DNA from: Diphasiastrum complanatum
Lineage: Eukaryota; Streptophyta; Lycopodiopsida; Lycopodiales; Lycopodiaceae
NCBI GenBank assembly: GCA_029204225.1
Contig: CM055095.1
Location: 57,181,898-57,245,897 of the forward strand
Length of the DNA stretch: 64,000 bases
Direction: 5' to 3'
Every line of letters begins with the position of its first letter. Positions within the stretch are counted from its first letter, which is position 1. The translations under genes and the position numbers were made by a program. This document shows, piece by piece, positions 54,467 through 64,000 of this stretch. The notes beneath the pieces are model-generated. The model was given only the letters and a program-made list of their open reading frames with translations, was not told the DNA's origin and did no database searches.

Positions 54467-57400
54467 AATGTGATAAGAGTGAAAAACAATATATTGCAGT
54501 AGTGTCTAGAGTGTCCAAAAGATGTTATGCATATCACAGCTACCATGTACTTGACTCACACTCAAGCACACCATCAAACCACCAGGTTTGGCACACAAAG
54601 TGTCATGCAAACACAATGCTCATACAGAGAGTCTACCATACTCTTGACCAACTGACTCGTCCCCAATCTGACTTGAACACAAGTGGACCACATGAGCGAC
54701 ATGGCTCAAACTGAGAAAATCCCACTGCCACCATGAGACTTACATCCTCCATCTAGCTAGGCTGACATCCTATCAGACACTTACAAGCACAAACCTGTAA
54801 AGTTGACATAAATGAGCGACTAAGGCTCAACTTGAGGAAATATTATTGCTACGATAAGATTGCACCCTCACCAAATAGACAACTAGCAGACAATGACAAG
54901 TCAATGAGCATAAAATGACTACTTTGTTCTTGATGTAGCAAATGCACAACCACATACAACTCCGACTCAGATCTAGACTCCCGTGACAAGGCAACATGCA
55001 AGCCCACACACACTCATGCAAACCAACATGAATGATAAAGCGTCAAATACATGACCAAGGACTGCCCATAAGTGGTATCCTGTCGTACCAACACCTCTGC
55101 CACCTGTAGATCTGCTGCTACACCACTGGTCTCCAAATCAGGTCTCCAACCATGGCTCGCACCTGTAACCAAGATGCCCTCACGTCCAAGCATAACACAT
55201 AGATGTCCTCATACATCATCCAAGATGAACCGTCTTGAACCAATGGGCGCTCCAAGCCTCACATTAGAGGAGTTCTAAATCCAAAAAAGACCCTTTGTAA
55301 AGATTCTTTTAGTATTTTTTCTCAATTTTTTCTTACACATGGGCCAATCAAAGCACTCAAATTTGAAATCTACGTAACATAACTTTTGGAGTCCACATTT
55401 TGATTTCACACTAAAAATGGCATAACTTTTTAGTGGCAAGTCCAAATTTAGCAAAGTTTGGTGCATTAGAAAGCGCTCAACAAGAACTTTCCAATGATAT
55501 TTACATGACATACTTTGAGCTATGATTAAAAAGTTATGGCAAGTCAAAAATATTAGTTTTATAATATTTTAATAATATAAACTACATCTTGCACGAATTC
55601 TTAAGGGGTCTTTTTGGAGCTCAAAACTCCTCTAATGTCCCTGATGTATCTCCCAAACAAAGCTATGCTCCAAGCCACTTTGCCCTGACATCCTATCTAA
55701 TAAGCCCTAAAAGTTGATCCCCATCCATTCCCCATGCTCCAAGCACAAGAGTCTACCAAGGACTCAACAAATGAATGTACACAAACCTTACCATAGGCTA
55801 TACCTGAGTAGCTCACCCATCTCCCAAAGATACTGATGATGATCTGTCTGTCCTACATCCCATGTAGGTTCAACTTTCCATGCATGACATTGCCAACTCT
55901 GATTTGACCAGTATATAGGCCTCCCACCAAGGAGCCTATCTCCCCACAACATCCATCATAGCGTCCAACCCAAAGCAAATGCAAACTAGATCCACTATTG
56001 TGATGAATAACTCACCCACGATCCATAGCATATCAGGTAGGATAGCTCCAGAGTCCTGTACCCTGTACCATCTGATCACCAAGTATCCATTGCCCGCTGA
56101 TAGCTCCTCAAGAATTTGTCCACCTGTAGTGCAACTAGACTCCAACTGGATCTAATCAAAAGCTGCATCTTGCTTACCAAATAATGATGGATAACAACAA
56201 CATGTGACGCCAACCTGGAGATAACTGTGCATATAACCATGCAGCTAACCTGATCACTCGCCAAAGTATCAGCTGTCACTCCCTGAGCAACCATCTCCAT
56301 CCTTGCTGGCTCACAACCATGGGCATGCTGGATCCACATCACCCTGTAATGTACTCCATGCCCTCAGGATATGTACCACCTCCATGTACACTCCATGCGA
56401 CCTACCTTAAAGTAGGCATGACCGGTCCCTAGGTCATCACATGATGCACCAACTGAAGAACATCGTCCATACATCAAATGACATATCATACCTGAGCAAC
56501 TGTAGCATCTCCATGAGTGCCACCCCAATGGACTCGTAATCCACATACTATGCTCACCTGATGTTTCTGATCCTGGTCACCATCCTGCTAGACAAGCCGA
56601 ACTCCAAAACATCACCTACTCCACCTGGCTCCTAGCATCTGCTCGCTCTCCCTAACTATGTTCCACCCGGCAACACCCCATGCAAGCCTGTCCCTGAGTC
56701 GCCGCTCATGGGATTCCGAGACTACTGTCTCCCTGATCGTACTGAGGTATATGGCTCTGAGTGACTTCCTCTAGGCTTCCCCATTATCTCACCACTTGAG
56801 AATTGCACCATGGAAATTCCAACACCTGTGCCAAGCCTAGACTCCTGCAAATACAACCAACTACATGAAAGCTATAGATAGCTTATCCACGCCCGTGATG
56901 GTAGATGCCTCCCCATCATTGCCAATGTCCAAAACTGGCCCCCTGTTGTAATGCCAACCTGTACTCCCAAATGAGCACACCATGAAGTCCTTGCCATCAG
57001 TATCCCCTGCAGTAGATCGCTAGCAAAACACTCACCACAGTGTTTGCCCTCTGATCACACCCCGTGCGATCTCCATCAGCTCTCCAACCTAGAGCTTGCT
57101 TCCAAAGCTTCATGCTTTTCCCATTTGCATTTGCAACTTTATGATTCCATCATGAATCCCACTTGTAAGTCCTATCCATGCCAATGACTCAAGTCCAATA
57201 TGAAATAGCTGCCCCTGATGATCATCCCATGTCCTCCTACAGTGCTATCCCTACCAGGTATCCCAATGCCATCTCTGATCACAAAGATCTGAGCATCTAC
57301 CCTGTAGTGCCCACCTGTATTCTCCCAAGATAGCTCCAAGCTGCTCTTGTGAATGGTTTTAAATCACTCCCTGAGAATACACTGAGATGTGAACTCCAAA

Positions 57401-59440
57401 GCCACCATCAAGTCCCTCACATGACTGTGCATGCCAATATCCCTCCAAGTGAACCTATGAGATCTTCCATGGCCCAAACCAAATAATCTGCACCCCGCTA
57501 TCACTGGAATCTGCATCCCTGATGCAATACTGATATGGCAAATTGACTTGACTAATCCAAACTGGCAGTTGAAGTGTATCTTTCCAATGACAAACCTGAT
57601 ACACTGCTCCATAGCTACAATGACTTGATCAAAATTGACTTACCGACAACAAAACCGCAAAATCATCACACTCACTACTCACCAAGAGCATCCAAAGTGT
57701 GATTATTGACCCATTCTTCATCCTTTGCATGTCCCACACACAGTTCGTCCAATGCAAGTCCACTATCTTGCCCAATGGCTTTCAACTGGCACCACCTTGC
57801 ACTTCTATCACCTGTGACTGCCAAAATGTGTGTACCTCCAAGCTAGCCCATATTTCCCTCCAAAAGAAAAATTTCCAAGCTGCAGATGCGTGTGTCAATG
57901 CAGCTATCACCTGACTCGACAATGCCACTGCCGATCATGCCTGTGAGAGCGTTCCCCCAAAATGCCACTTGACATTGGTTGGTTCGAATCCCAAGAATTG
58001 AACTTGATCACAAGAATTTTTCACCTGTAACCAACATACCATGCCTACCTCTCACCTGTGATTGCTTGCCCTCTCAAAATTGTCACCAATGATGAGTAGT
58101 CACGCCGACAAACTGCACTTCCGTTGCCAATACTAGCTTTCTCCACGAAATTTCACTACCATTTGCTCCCATACCGCATTTACCACTTCCAAACACCCTG
58201 TTACCCTGTCAGGAGTAAGTAATAATGATTTTGAAGCGATAATGCCTCATTGTACCGCCCTATAACAAGTTTCACTAGCCAAAAATTGCCCAAATTTGGC
58301 CCTACGGTACTGTTTCTTCGTTATGAAGATTTTTAATGAAGAATGCCAATTTCTGGCCTTCAGGTCCCTTCATGCCCTTTCATGTGAAAATTTTTAATGA
58401 AGAATTTTCACCTTTGGCCTTCAACTCTTCATGGGCCCTTTCAACTAGCATCCAACGACCACTTCACATCTTACGGTTCCTGTAGCTCTCCGAGCATCTG
58501 ATCTTGACCGTTGATTCTTTGAAGGTCAAATCCTGTGGCTATGCATCCATCTGCATGCTGAAACAACTTTCTATGGCCGCTGGGACCTTTCGTGCACTAA
58601 GCACCTGGTCGTGTTGGTCGCACGCAACCCTCCTCGCGACATTCCTTCTCTCTCCTCCTCAAGCTTCCTAGCTATAGCTTCTTCCAACGATGGCTGCTAG
58701 GTTCAAATCATTCTAACTCTTCCAATGTTCCACGGTCGCCCACGGCTGTTTGTTAGCCCATTGGCAGTGCTAGGGCGCCCTGCTTCATAGCCTTATAGCA
58801 TCGAAAATGATCTTCTACTAAGAGAGATCCTGTCTTTTGCGCCTGCAAACCCTAGCTACTCATTTCTATAGCTTCTGAGAAGGAGGATAATTGCTCTTTC
58901 AATGCTACATGGATGTCCCTGAGACTTCACCAGTAGCTTGGCCCCTACAGTAAGATGCTGGGTAACAATTTATAGTGCCCAATTCTGTCAAGTACAGAGA
59001 AAGATCCATGACTTTCCGTTTTTCGTCAACTAGCCCACTTTTTGGCAATTCATAGAACTGCTCCTTTCTCCTCCCACTGTAAATGGAAATCAAAATCCTC
59101 TCAGCCCTGAGATGCTACTACCCTACTCCACCTTTTGATCTGCTTCACTCAATAATTGATGGACTACCGAAGAAGTTATGGCCAATTTTTCGTCATAGCC
59201 ATTTTCTAAAGCAACCCACTGTTTTGAGCAATTTCTTCATGAATTCTCCCCGGAATCCACCTACGACAATATTTGATCTTCCTCGAAGCTCCGATTGAAG
59301 GAATTTGCTATCTCTTGCCATCCGGACTGCCGATACCCTGTATGGAGTCCTCTCTCTTGAGATGCTTTGAGTGGTATTTTTCCTGTGAAAGAGGCTATCC
59401 CATAGCTTCACCAGATCGTGCATACCTGCAACACCCTGAC
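54467..59440 (-). other. Non-coding interior of the AGTT...AACT element
   Basis: No RT, integrase or gag motif in six frames; only short chance ORFs (for example 57364-57612, -). 57524-59440 is conserved with 5265-7335, and 56860-57240 is conserved, inverted, with 62757-63137. Conservation therefore concerns the DNA, not an ORF. Confidence 0.6.
55262..55637. mobile_element. MITE copy 2 (CATTAGAGGAGTT ends)
   Basis: 376-bp sister of 46078-46456, with the same ends (CATTAGAGGAGTTCTAAATC ... CAAAACTCCTCTAATG) and interior (gaaatctacgtaac(a/g)taactt, aaaaatggcataacttttta). It interrupts the pol-less LTR element. The minus ORF 55275-55547 is an artefact. No coding capacity; presumably moved by a transposase encoded elsewhere. 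Confidence 0.85.
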
Positions 59441-59452
59441 GTTCTGATACCA

Positions 59453-59925
59453 AGTCGAAATTCCTATAGAATCTAGTGCAGTATGTAGATCACATCACAC
59501 AATCACCATAGCCACTCCTCACAAGATCTCAAAGATGGCACAACAAAAGCTAATAGACTACAAAGAAACAATGTACATATAGAGTATTCACAAACTGCAT
59601 GAAAAGACAGGTGTCCTAGAATTGGCCTACCACCTGTCAGACTAAGGTCGGGCCCAATATGGCCAAATTCGACCGACAAACTTGGGACATGCCCCCAAGT
59701 ATAGCAAGTACTGTAAATAACTCTATACAGGCTAATTCTTCCTATGTGTGGCTCCTCGGCTAATCCAAGTAGCCGGCTACGGGATTAGTGCCTGATCAAT
59801 GTATTCTAACGAGTCACGTCCTGATCACAACCATTCATATACAGTATCCAAATAAACTATACAATAATTACATCATCACATTTAGAGCTTATGCTAATGA
59901 ATCAGATCAAAACTGATTTCTAACT
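59453..59925 (-). repeat. 5' LTR of the AGTT...AACT element
   Basis: 473 bp, beginning AGTCGAAATT next to the primer site and ending TTTCTAACT next to CAAAA. Few differences from the partner LTR imply a relatively recent insertion for this window. Confidence 0.9.
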
Positions 59926-59930
59926 CAAAA

Positions 59931-60732
59931 CAAATGCATAATTCAAGTGTCCTAAATGATGATGTCATAGTAATGCTTTATTGAGTAGAACAGAGGTTTT
60001 CAAGGCTTGACTAGACTCAGAATAACAATGTGCCAATCTATATAAGTAATCCTGCCTCTTGTCGAGTGCAAGGATCTTATTACTCCTATCAATAATTTTG
60101 CATTGATCAGATTTGAATTCTACCTTATGACCTAAATTTGTAATTCTACTTACTAATAATAGATTTGTACAGAGTTTAGGAACATATAAGGCCTTTGATA
60201 GTAGTTTGAATTGATCATGCTGAAATCGCAATCTTACAGTACCTTCACTTTCAATAGTGTGAGTACTATTGTCACCAAGATGATCAAATTTCTTCGTGCT
60301 GTAAGGCGTGTAGGAGTTAAAAATCTCATGTGGATTGGTCATGTGTTGAGTTACTCCAGAATCTAGAAACCATAAATCATCCAAAAATGTGCTTTGGTCT
60401 TTGACCATGAATGCACCTTCGTCCACTCTGACCTGAGAAGATGATGAAACTATGTTTGCTTGTTGATCAGGTTGCTTGGTTGCATTCTTCACTTCGAGAA
60501 TTCGACAATTCTTGATCTCATGGTTATTGCGCTTGCAGTACCTACAAAACATCTTCTTCTTCGATTGTGGATCTGATAATTGTGCTTGACGTTGAGTCTG
60601 CTTTTGATTCGTTGCAGCCTTCTTGGAGCTTTTCTGTTTCTGTCCCTTAGAGCCTTTGTTGGCATATAGAGCCTGAGAAGAGGAAGTAGACGAAATGTCT
60701 TGACTTATTTGATTATCTTCTTGTAGCAACAT
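59931..60732 (-). pseudogene. Copia B gag end, protease and GAG-pre-integrase
   Basis: 60732-59965 is open for 255 codons. It has a Ser/Gln/Lys-rich segment, zinc knuckle CRYCKRNNHEIKNC (C-x2-C-x4-H-x4-C), then protease LWFLDSGVTQHMTNPHEIF with the D-S-G active-site triad, then DHLGDNSTHTIESEGTVRLR, ALYVPKLCTNLLLVSRITNL and VEFKSDQCKIIDRSNKILAL. After the stop, remnants of the H-x-L-G-H-L-N motif run up to the insertion at 59930. The domain order is intact for copia. The next domain resumes at 53976. Confidence 0.9.
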
Positions 60733-60741
60733 AGTGATAAC

Positions 60742-61269
60742 TTAGGAAAGAGTTAGATCTGAGTGTGTCGATATGATCATCACCCAGTTCTCATATGTAG
60801 AGGGCAAGCTTGAAAGCAATGCCATAATTGTGTCTTGATCGTCTATGACTGATCCGACAACGGCCATCTGTTGCAAGAGATTCTTAAACAGGTTAATGTG
60901 ACTATGAAGAGAATCACCATTAGACATCTTGAATGTGAAGAATTTCCATCGTAGATGTAACTTAGTAGTTACGTCCCTCACGTCATATAGTGAGTTCAGG
61001 ATGTCCCAAACATCTTTTGAAGTTTTAGCTTCAGCTATGTCCCCAAACTGAGTATCTGATATATTAAGGATGATGAGCACAAAAGCTTTACCATCCTTTG
61101 ATTTCCACTTTGAGTATTCTGTGTCGTCTTCAGGCTTTACTTCGGTACCTGTAACAACATCCCATATCTTGTTGGCGATTAGCAAAGTCTTCATCTTAAA
61201 TTTCCACAAATGATAATTGGATCCATTCAGATTATATGTGATAAGATCAGCTTTACTTTGAGAATCCAT
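60742..61269 (-). pseudogene. Copia B gag N-terminal domain
   Basis: MDSQSKADLITYNLNGSNYH starts 175 codons of copia Gag (UBN2/DUF4219-like): LWKFKMKTLLIANKIWDVV, SKWKSKDGKAFVLIILNISD, SKDVWDILNSLYDVRDVTTK, LHLRWKFFTFKMSNGDSLHS, NLLQQMAVVGSVIDDQDTIM and ALLSSLPSTYENWV. It ends at a stop (61269-60742) 10 bp from the next open frame, so one frameshift or stop separates it from 60732. Start chosen at the first ATG before the conserved N-G-x-N-Y-x-x-W motif. Confidence 0.9.
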
Positions 61270-61546
61270 CTGAAACTTAGTCTGTCGATTGTATCGATGA
61301 CGCTAAGATGTAGTAATGCCAACAATAGGAAAACAATTTTTTGATACTGAAAGGATGAATGAAACTGAAGAATGTGATATCAATTTGATATCGTGAAAGA
61401 TATCAAGTATTAGAGCTTTCGCTCCGATATCGAACTAGTATTATTCCTTGATAGAGATCACAGATCTGATATCGTGGCAGTTCAGATAATGGAAATAGTG
61501 ATCTAGCACTGATACTATGATAGAAGATCTGATATAAGAATGGAAT

Positions 61547-61558
61547 GCTCTGATACCA
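61547..61558 (-). other. Copia B primer-binding site
   Basis: gctctgatacca on the + strand, exact complement of TGGTATCAGAGC, directly followed by TGTCGGAAATAGG, the 5' LTR start. Lies 278 bp upstream of the gag ATG. Confidence 0.85.
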
Positions 61559-62756
61559 TGTCGGAAATAGGATGGATAAATTGCAGCGGAAACTCCTACT
61601 TCCAATGCATGACTATGCCTATCAAAAATTGAACAAAGCAGTAGTGATGAAAATCACGTTCAATCTTTGGCAACTAATTTTGAAATCACTAGATACTAAA
61701 TGATTATGTAGCCAAACATAAAGTATTGAATTCTCAAACAATTTTCATCAGTTACAAAAGCAGTATAGAGATGCATGCATTTGACATATACTGAATGCAA
61801 TAAGAAGATAATATTGATTCAGAAAAAAAAATCAGATGCTAATGAGTGCAAGACAATAGCGGATAGAAACCGCACACTCTAAGCTGTCTCTGAGTAACTG
61901 AGAATAGGTCTGATAATAAGCAACTCTACTGATAAGCAGTAGCGCAATAGCAACTCTAAAATAAATCTCTAAAAGACTGAGCTAGAATGCTCAAGAGAGT
62001 TCAAGCTTGAAAGCTTGATAGAGAGCTAACAACAATTTTTTCTGATTGTGAATGATTTGCTTGATAAGAGCACAGGAAGCCTCGTGTAATAACACTCAAC
62101 TCCTTCACAATTCACAATGTTGATGCGTTGCTTCAGAACTTCAGAACTTGAAAAGAGAGATGTATGAACAACTGATTTATACTAAGTAATTAAGTCATCA
62201 AATGCGATTGCCAATTGGCTGGTTTCACTGACATTCATCCAATTCCTTCTCAGAGATTGATTGCTGATAAGCGGTGGAAATTGGCCGTAAACAGTCTGTC
62301 TGCATAAATGAACTAAATCTGTCCCTCTGCAGAAATGAACTAAAATTGCCACAGGCGACAGTGTCGCAAAAAGATGACAGTGTTGACTTTTTGCGAAAAA
62401 CCTGACAGTGTCCTTAAATCTCATTTAGGGTAGCCCCACACTTTGCCAGAGTCATTTCGTTAACATTTGAGGCACTTTGAAAAAAATGTGAAAAATGCGA
62501 CTATGCATATTTACTCGTAATTCCTGACAGACAACAATGTCGCTAAAATGCAAAAAATGTGACATTGTAATTTTACTCGTAATTCTTGATAGGCGAAAAA
62601 TGCGACATTGTTGTCAAACTCCATGTATTTATGTAGACTGTGTAAAAACACTTGTAAATCTACAGACCGTGTAAAGGCACGGGAAAATCCGCAGAACTGG
62701 ATAAACAATGGATGAGGATTAAAACCGATTAATCGATTAGTTAGTAAGAAGGAGAA
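61559..62756 (-). mobile_element. Copia B 5' LTR, right end undefined
   Basis: LTR starts TGTCGGAAATAGGATGG at 61559. The right end must lie before the pol-less fragment at about 62757. 62340-62620 contains repeated gcgacattgt/gacagtgt and tttactcgtaattc(c/t)tga words. The partner 3' LTR is not in the window, because copia B is truncated at about 53300. ORFs 62182-62708 (-) lie inside and have no motif. Confidence 0.6.
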
Positions 62757-63137
62757 TAATCCAATAGGATGATCATCAGGGGACAGCTATTTCATATTGG
62801 ACTTGAGTCATTGGCATGGACATGACTTAGAAGTGGGATTCATGATGGAATCATGAAGATGCAAATGCAAATGGGCAAAGCGTGAAGCTTTGAGAGCCAG
62901 TTCTAGGTTGGAGAGCTCATGGAGATCGCACAAGGTGTGATCGGAGGGCAAGCACCATGATGGGTGTTTTGCTAGCGATCTACTACAGGGGACACTGATG
63001 GCAAGGACTTCATGGTGTGCTCATTTGGGAGTACATGTTGGCATTACAGTAGAGGGCCAGTTTTGGACATTGGCATCAATGGGGAGGCACCTACCACCAC
63101 CGGCGTGGATAAGCTACCTATAGCTTTCATGCATTTG
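62757..63137 (+). mobile_element. Pol-less LTR family, fragment 3 (opposite orientation)
   Basis: Reverse complement of about 56860-57240: ttggacttgagtcattggcatgg, gtgggattcatgatggaatc, tagcgatctact(a/g)cagggga, actt(c/c)atggtgtgctcattt and gtggataagcta(c/t)ctatagct. Internal sequence only, no LTR. It shows the family is present at least three times in 64 kb. Confidence 0.75.
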
Positions 63138-63138
63138 G

Positions 63139-63582
63139 TTGAAAAATCATGTTTTCATATGCTTTGAGACAATTTGTAAACTTCTCTTGAGATTAAGTGA
63201 AGCATCCAAAGAGGGCACTTACATCTTTGAGCAAGTGTTTAGTCTCAAAAAGATCAAGATTGCATTTGATTTCAAGATTAGATCCATCATGGATAAAGTT
63301 CATAGTATGTGGACTAGTCAAGCTAGTATGCTTAATGTTGAAAATCTACACGTTTTCTCATCTTATGATCTTGATCTCTATGATCTTTGTGATATTTATG
63401 AGGCATGGAAGCCTCGGATTTCCACCTCTATGGTGCAGCCATCTTCATGCAAGTTCGACTTTCAAATCAAAGATCATTATCAAGCATGGAGGAGGCACAT
63501 TGAAATAGTAACAAATTGGTGGAGTACTCTTCAAAGATATTGTCAAGAGATTTCTACCAAAGAGACCTTATCATGGATTTAG
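63139..63582 (+). CDS. Unrecognised 147-residue ORF
   Basis: Open frame starting MKNHVFICFETICKLLLRL just after the pol-less fragment. It contains IAFDFKIRSIMDKVHSMWTS, SSYDLDLYDLCDIYEAWKPR, DFQIKDHYQAWRRHIEIVTN and ends TLSWI-stop. The composition (no low complexity, even residue use) is more protein-like than most chance frames here, yet I recognise no family. It lies 60 bp before the repeat shared with 8236-8620, so it may be the last ORF of a retrotransposon whose 3' LTR is that repeat. It could also be chance. Confidence 0.3.
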   Translation: MKNHVFICFETICKLLLRLSEASKEGTYIFEQVFSLKKIKIAFDFKIRSIMDKVHSMWTSQASMLNVENLHVFSSYDLDLYDLCDIYEAWKPRISTSMVQPSSCKFDFQIKDHYQAWRRHIEIVTNWWSTLQRYCQEISTKETLSWI

Positions 63583-63639
63583 TGAGGTGCTGCTATGATG
63601 GATCCTTTTGCTGGTTTTTTACTTCATGTACATCCAAAA

Positions 63640-64000
63640 GGATCCACACAAAAAGTTTCACAAACTCCTTGATCTTACCAAACTAGTTTTTGAGGAGTGT
63701 GAAAAATTTCAAAAATCTATCTTTTTATTTTGTGTTTTTAGTTTTTGAGAAAAAATCACATGTGTGGAGCATGTTACCACATGTAGAAAAAGTCAAAAAT
63801 ATTTTATGATGTTGACTTTAGGGGTTTCCTAAGTTTTATGTCAAGCTTTTTGGTGTAGTGCCAAAATTGGCATAGATGGCAAATTGGTCAAATCCACATG
63901 TAATGCCTCTATTGAGCCAAAGTAGTGTAAGAGGTCAAACTCGAGCTACTTAGGCTTGTGACACTTGTTTAGATATAATTTGATGAGTGATCAAGTCAAA
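63640..64000 (+). repeat. LTR-like repeat shared with 8236-8620, cut by window end
   Basis: Same orientation as the copy at 8.2 kb and similar for at least 350 bp (gtttttgaggagtgtgaaaa; cacatgtgtggagcatgtt). If it is an LTR, the following primer site would lie beyond position 64000. Confidence 0.5.

Larger units (their letters stand above)
53977..59925 (-). mobile_element. Pol-less LTR element with non-canonical ends AGTT...AACT
   Basis: LTRs at 53977-54450 (474 bp) and 59453-59925 (473 bp), highly similar throughout. Terminal bases on the + strand are AGTTGAAATT / AGTCGAAATT at the left and TTTCTAACT at the right, so the usual TG...CA is absent. Primer site as the complement of gttctgatacca (59441-59452) directly touches the 5' LTR. 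Purine tract GGAGCTTAAGGAAGAG (complement of 54451-54466) touches the 3' LTR. Target duplication CAAAA on both sides. The 5-kb interior has no gag or pol motif, as in large retrotransposon derivatives. A MITE lies at 55262-55637. Confidence 0.85.

Noticed and set aside
1-64000. tRNA, rRNA or snRNA genes
   Set aside because: No complete cloverleaf or conserved rRNA segment was recognised. tRNA-Met-like words are retrotransposon primer sites.

Overview
The window looks like repeat-rich nuclear DNA of a large-genome land plant. The evidence is Ty1-copia and Ty3-gypsy retrotransposons with plant initiator-tRNA-Met primer sites (TGGTATCAGAGC-like), nested insertions with 5-bp target duplications, a LINE relic, MITEs, long dinucleotide repeats, spliced genes with short GT-AG introns, and G-box and telo-box promoter motifs. 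The composition would fit a gymnosperm or fern, but the species cannot be named from this sequence. No rRNA, tRNA, CRISPR or bacterial-type operon was seen.

Layout: 1-3090 has no gene. 3100-4449 is a decayed gypsy RNase H/integrase (-). 4571-5264 is a copia primer site and probable LTR. 5265-7592 is a partial copy of a pol-less LTR element. 8236-13683 is a deleted gypsy element (+) whose integrase is split by a deleted copia element (9652-13435, -). 16565-17735 holds two copia fragments joined head-on. 20.4-29.2 kb is different in kind: spliced, decaying genes with chromatin and transposase signatures. 34522-36192 is an apparently intact small two-exon host gene with a minisatellite-filled intron and a duplicated promoter region. 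41.2-41.9 kb is a LINE relic.

43.3-61.6 kb is one nest of LTR elements. Two older copia copies (A and B, -) were interrupted by a third copia (43583-53145, TSD GGTAG) and by a pol-less element with non-canonical LTR ends (53977-59925, TSD CAAAA). The third copia was itself invaded by a gag-only element (47210-51889) and a MITE (46078-46456). A sister MITE sits at 55262-55637. The last 2.4 kb holds the copia B LTR, another fragment of the pol-less family, an unrecognised ORF and a repeat shared with 8.2 kb.

The most interesting locus is 22237-24006 (-). It begins with the canonical histone H3 N-terminus MARTKQTAR, carries a CENH3-like histone fold, then a proline/serine/basic linker, and runs into a Ulp1-type (C48) SUMO-protease-like domain with an in-phase intron. 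It is divergently arranged with an unknown two-exon gene (25018-26563, +) across a region of CACGTG-rich tandem repeats flanked by two outward-facing TATA boxes. On one side lies a BAH-like gene (about 20571-21692, +) and on the other a multi-exon DDE-transposase-like gene (about 29237-26720, -). I infer a decayed DNA transposon, or a cluster of such elements, carrying chromatin-protein modules. All these reading frames contain breaks, so this is a fossil here. Intact relatives elsewhere in the genome would be the decisive evidence.
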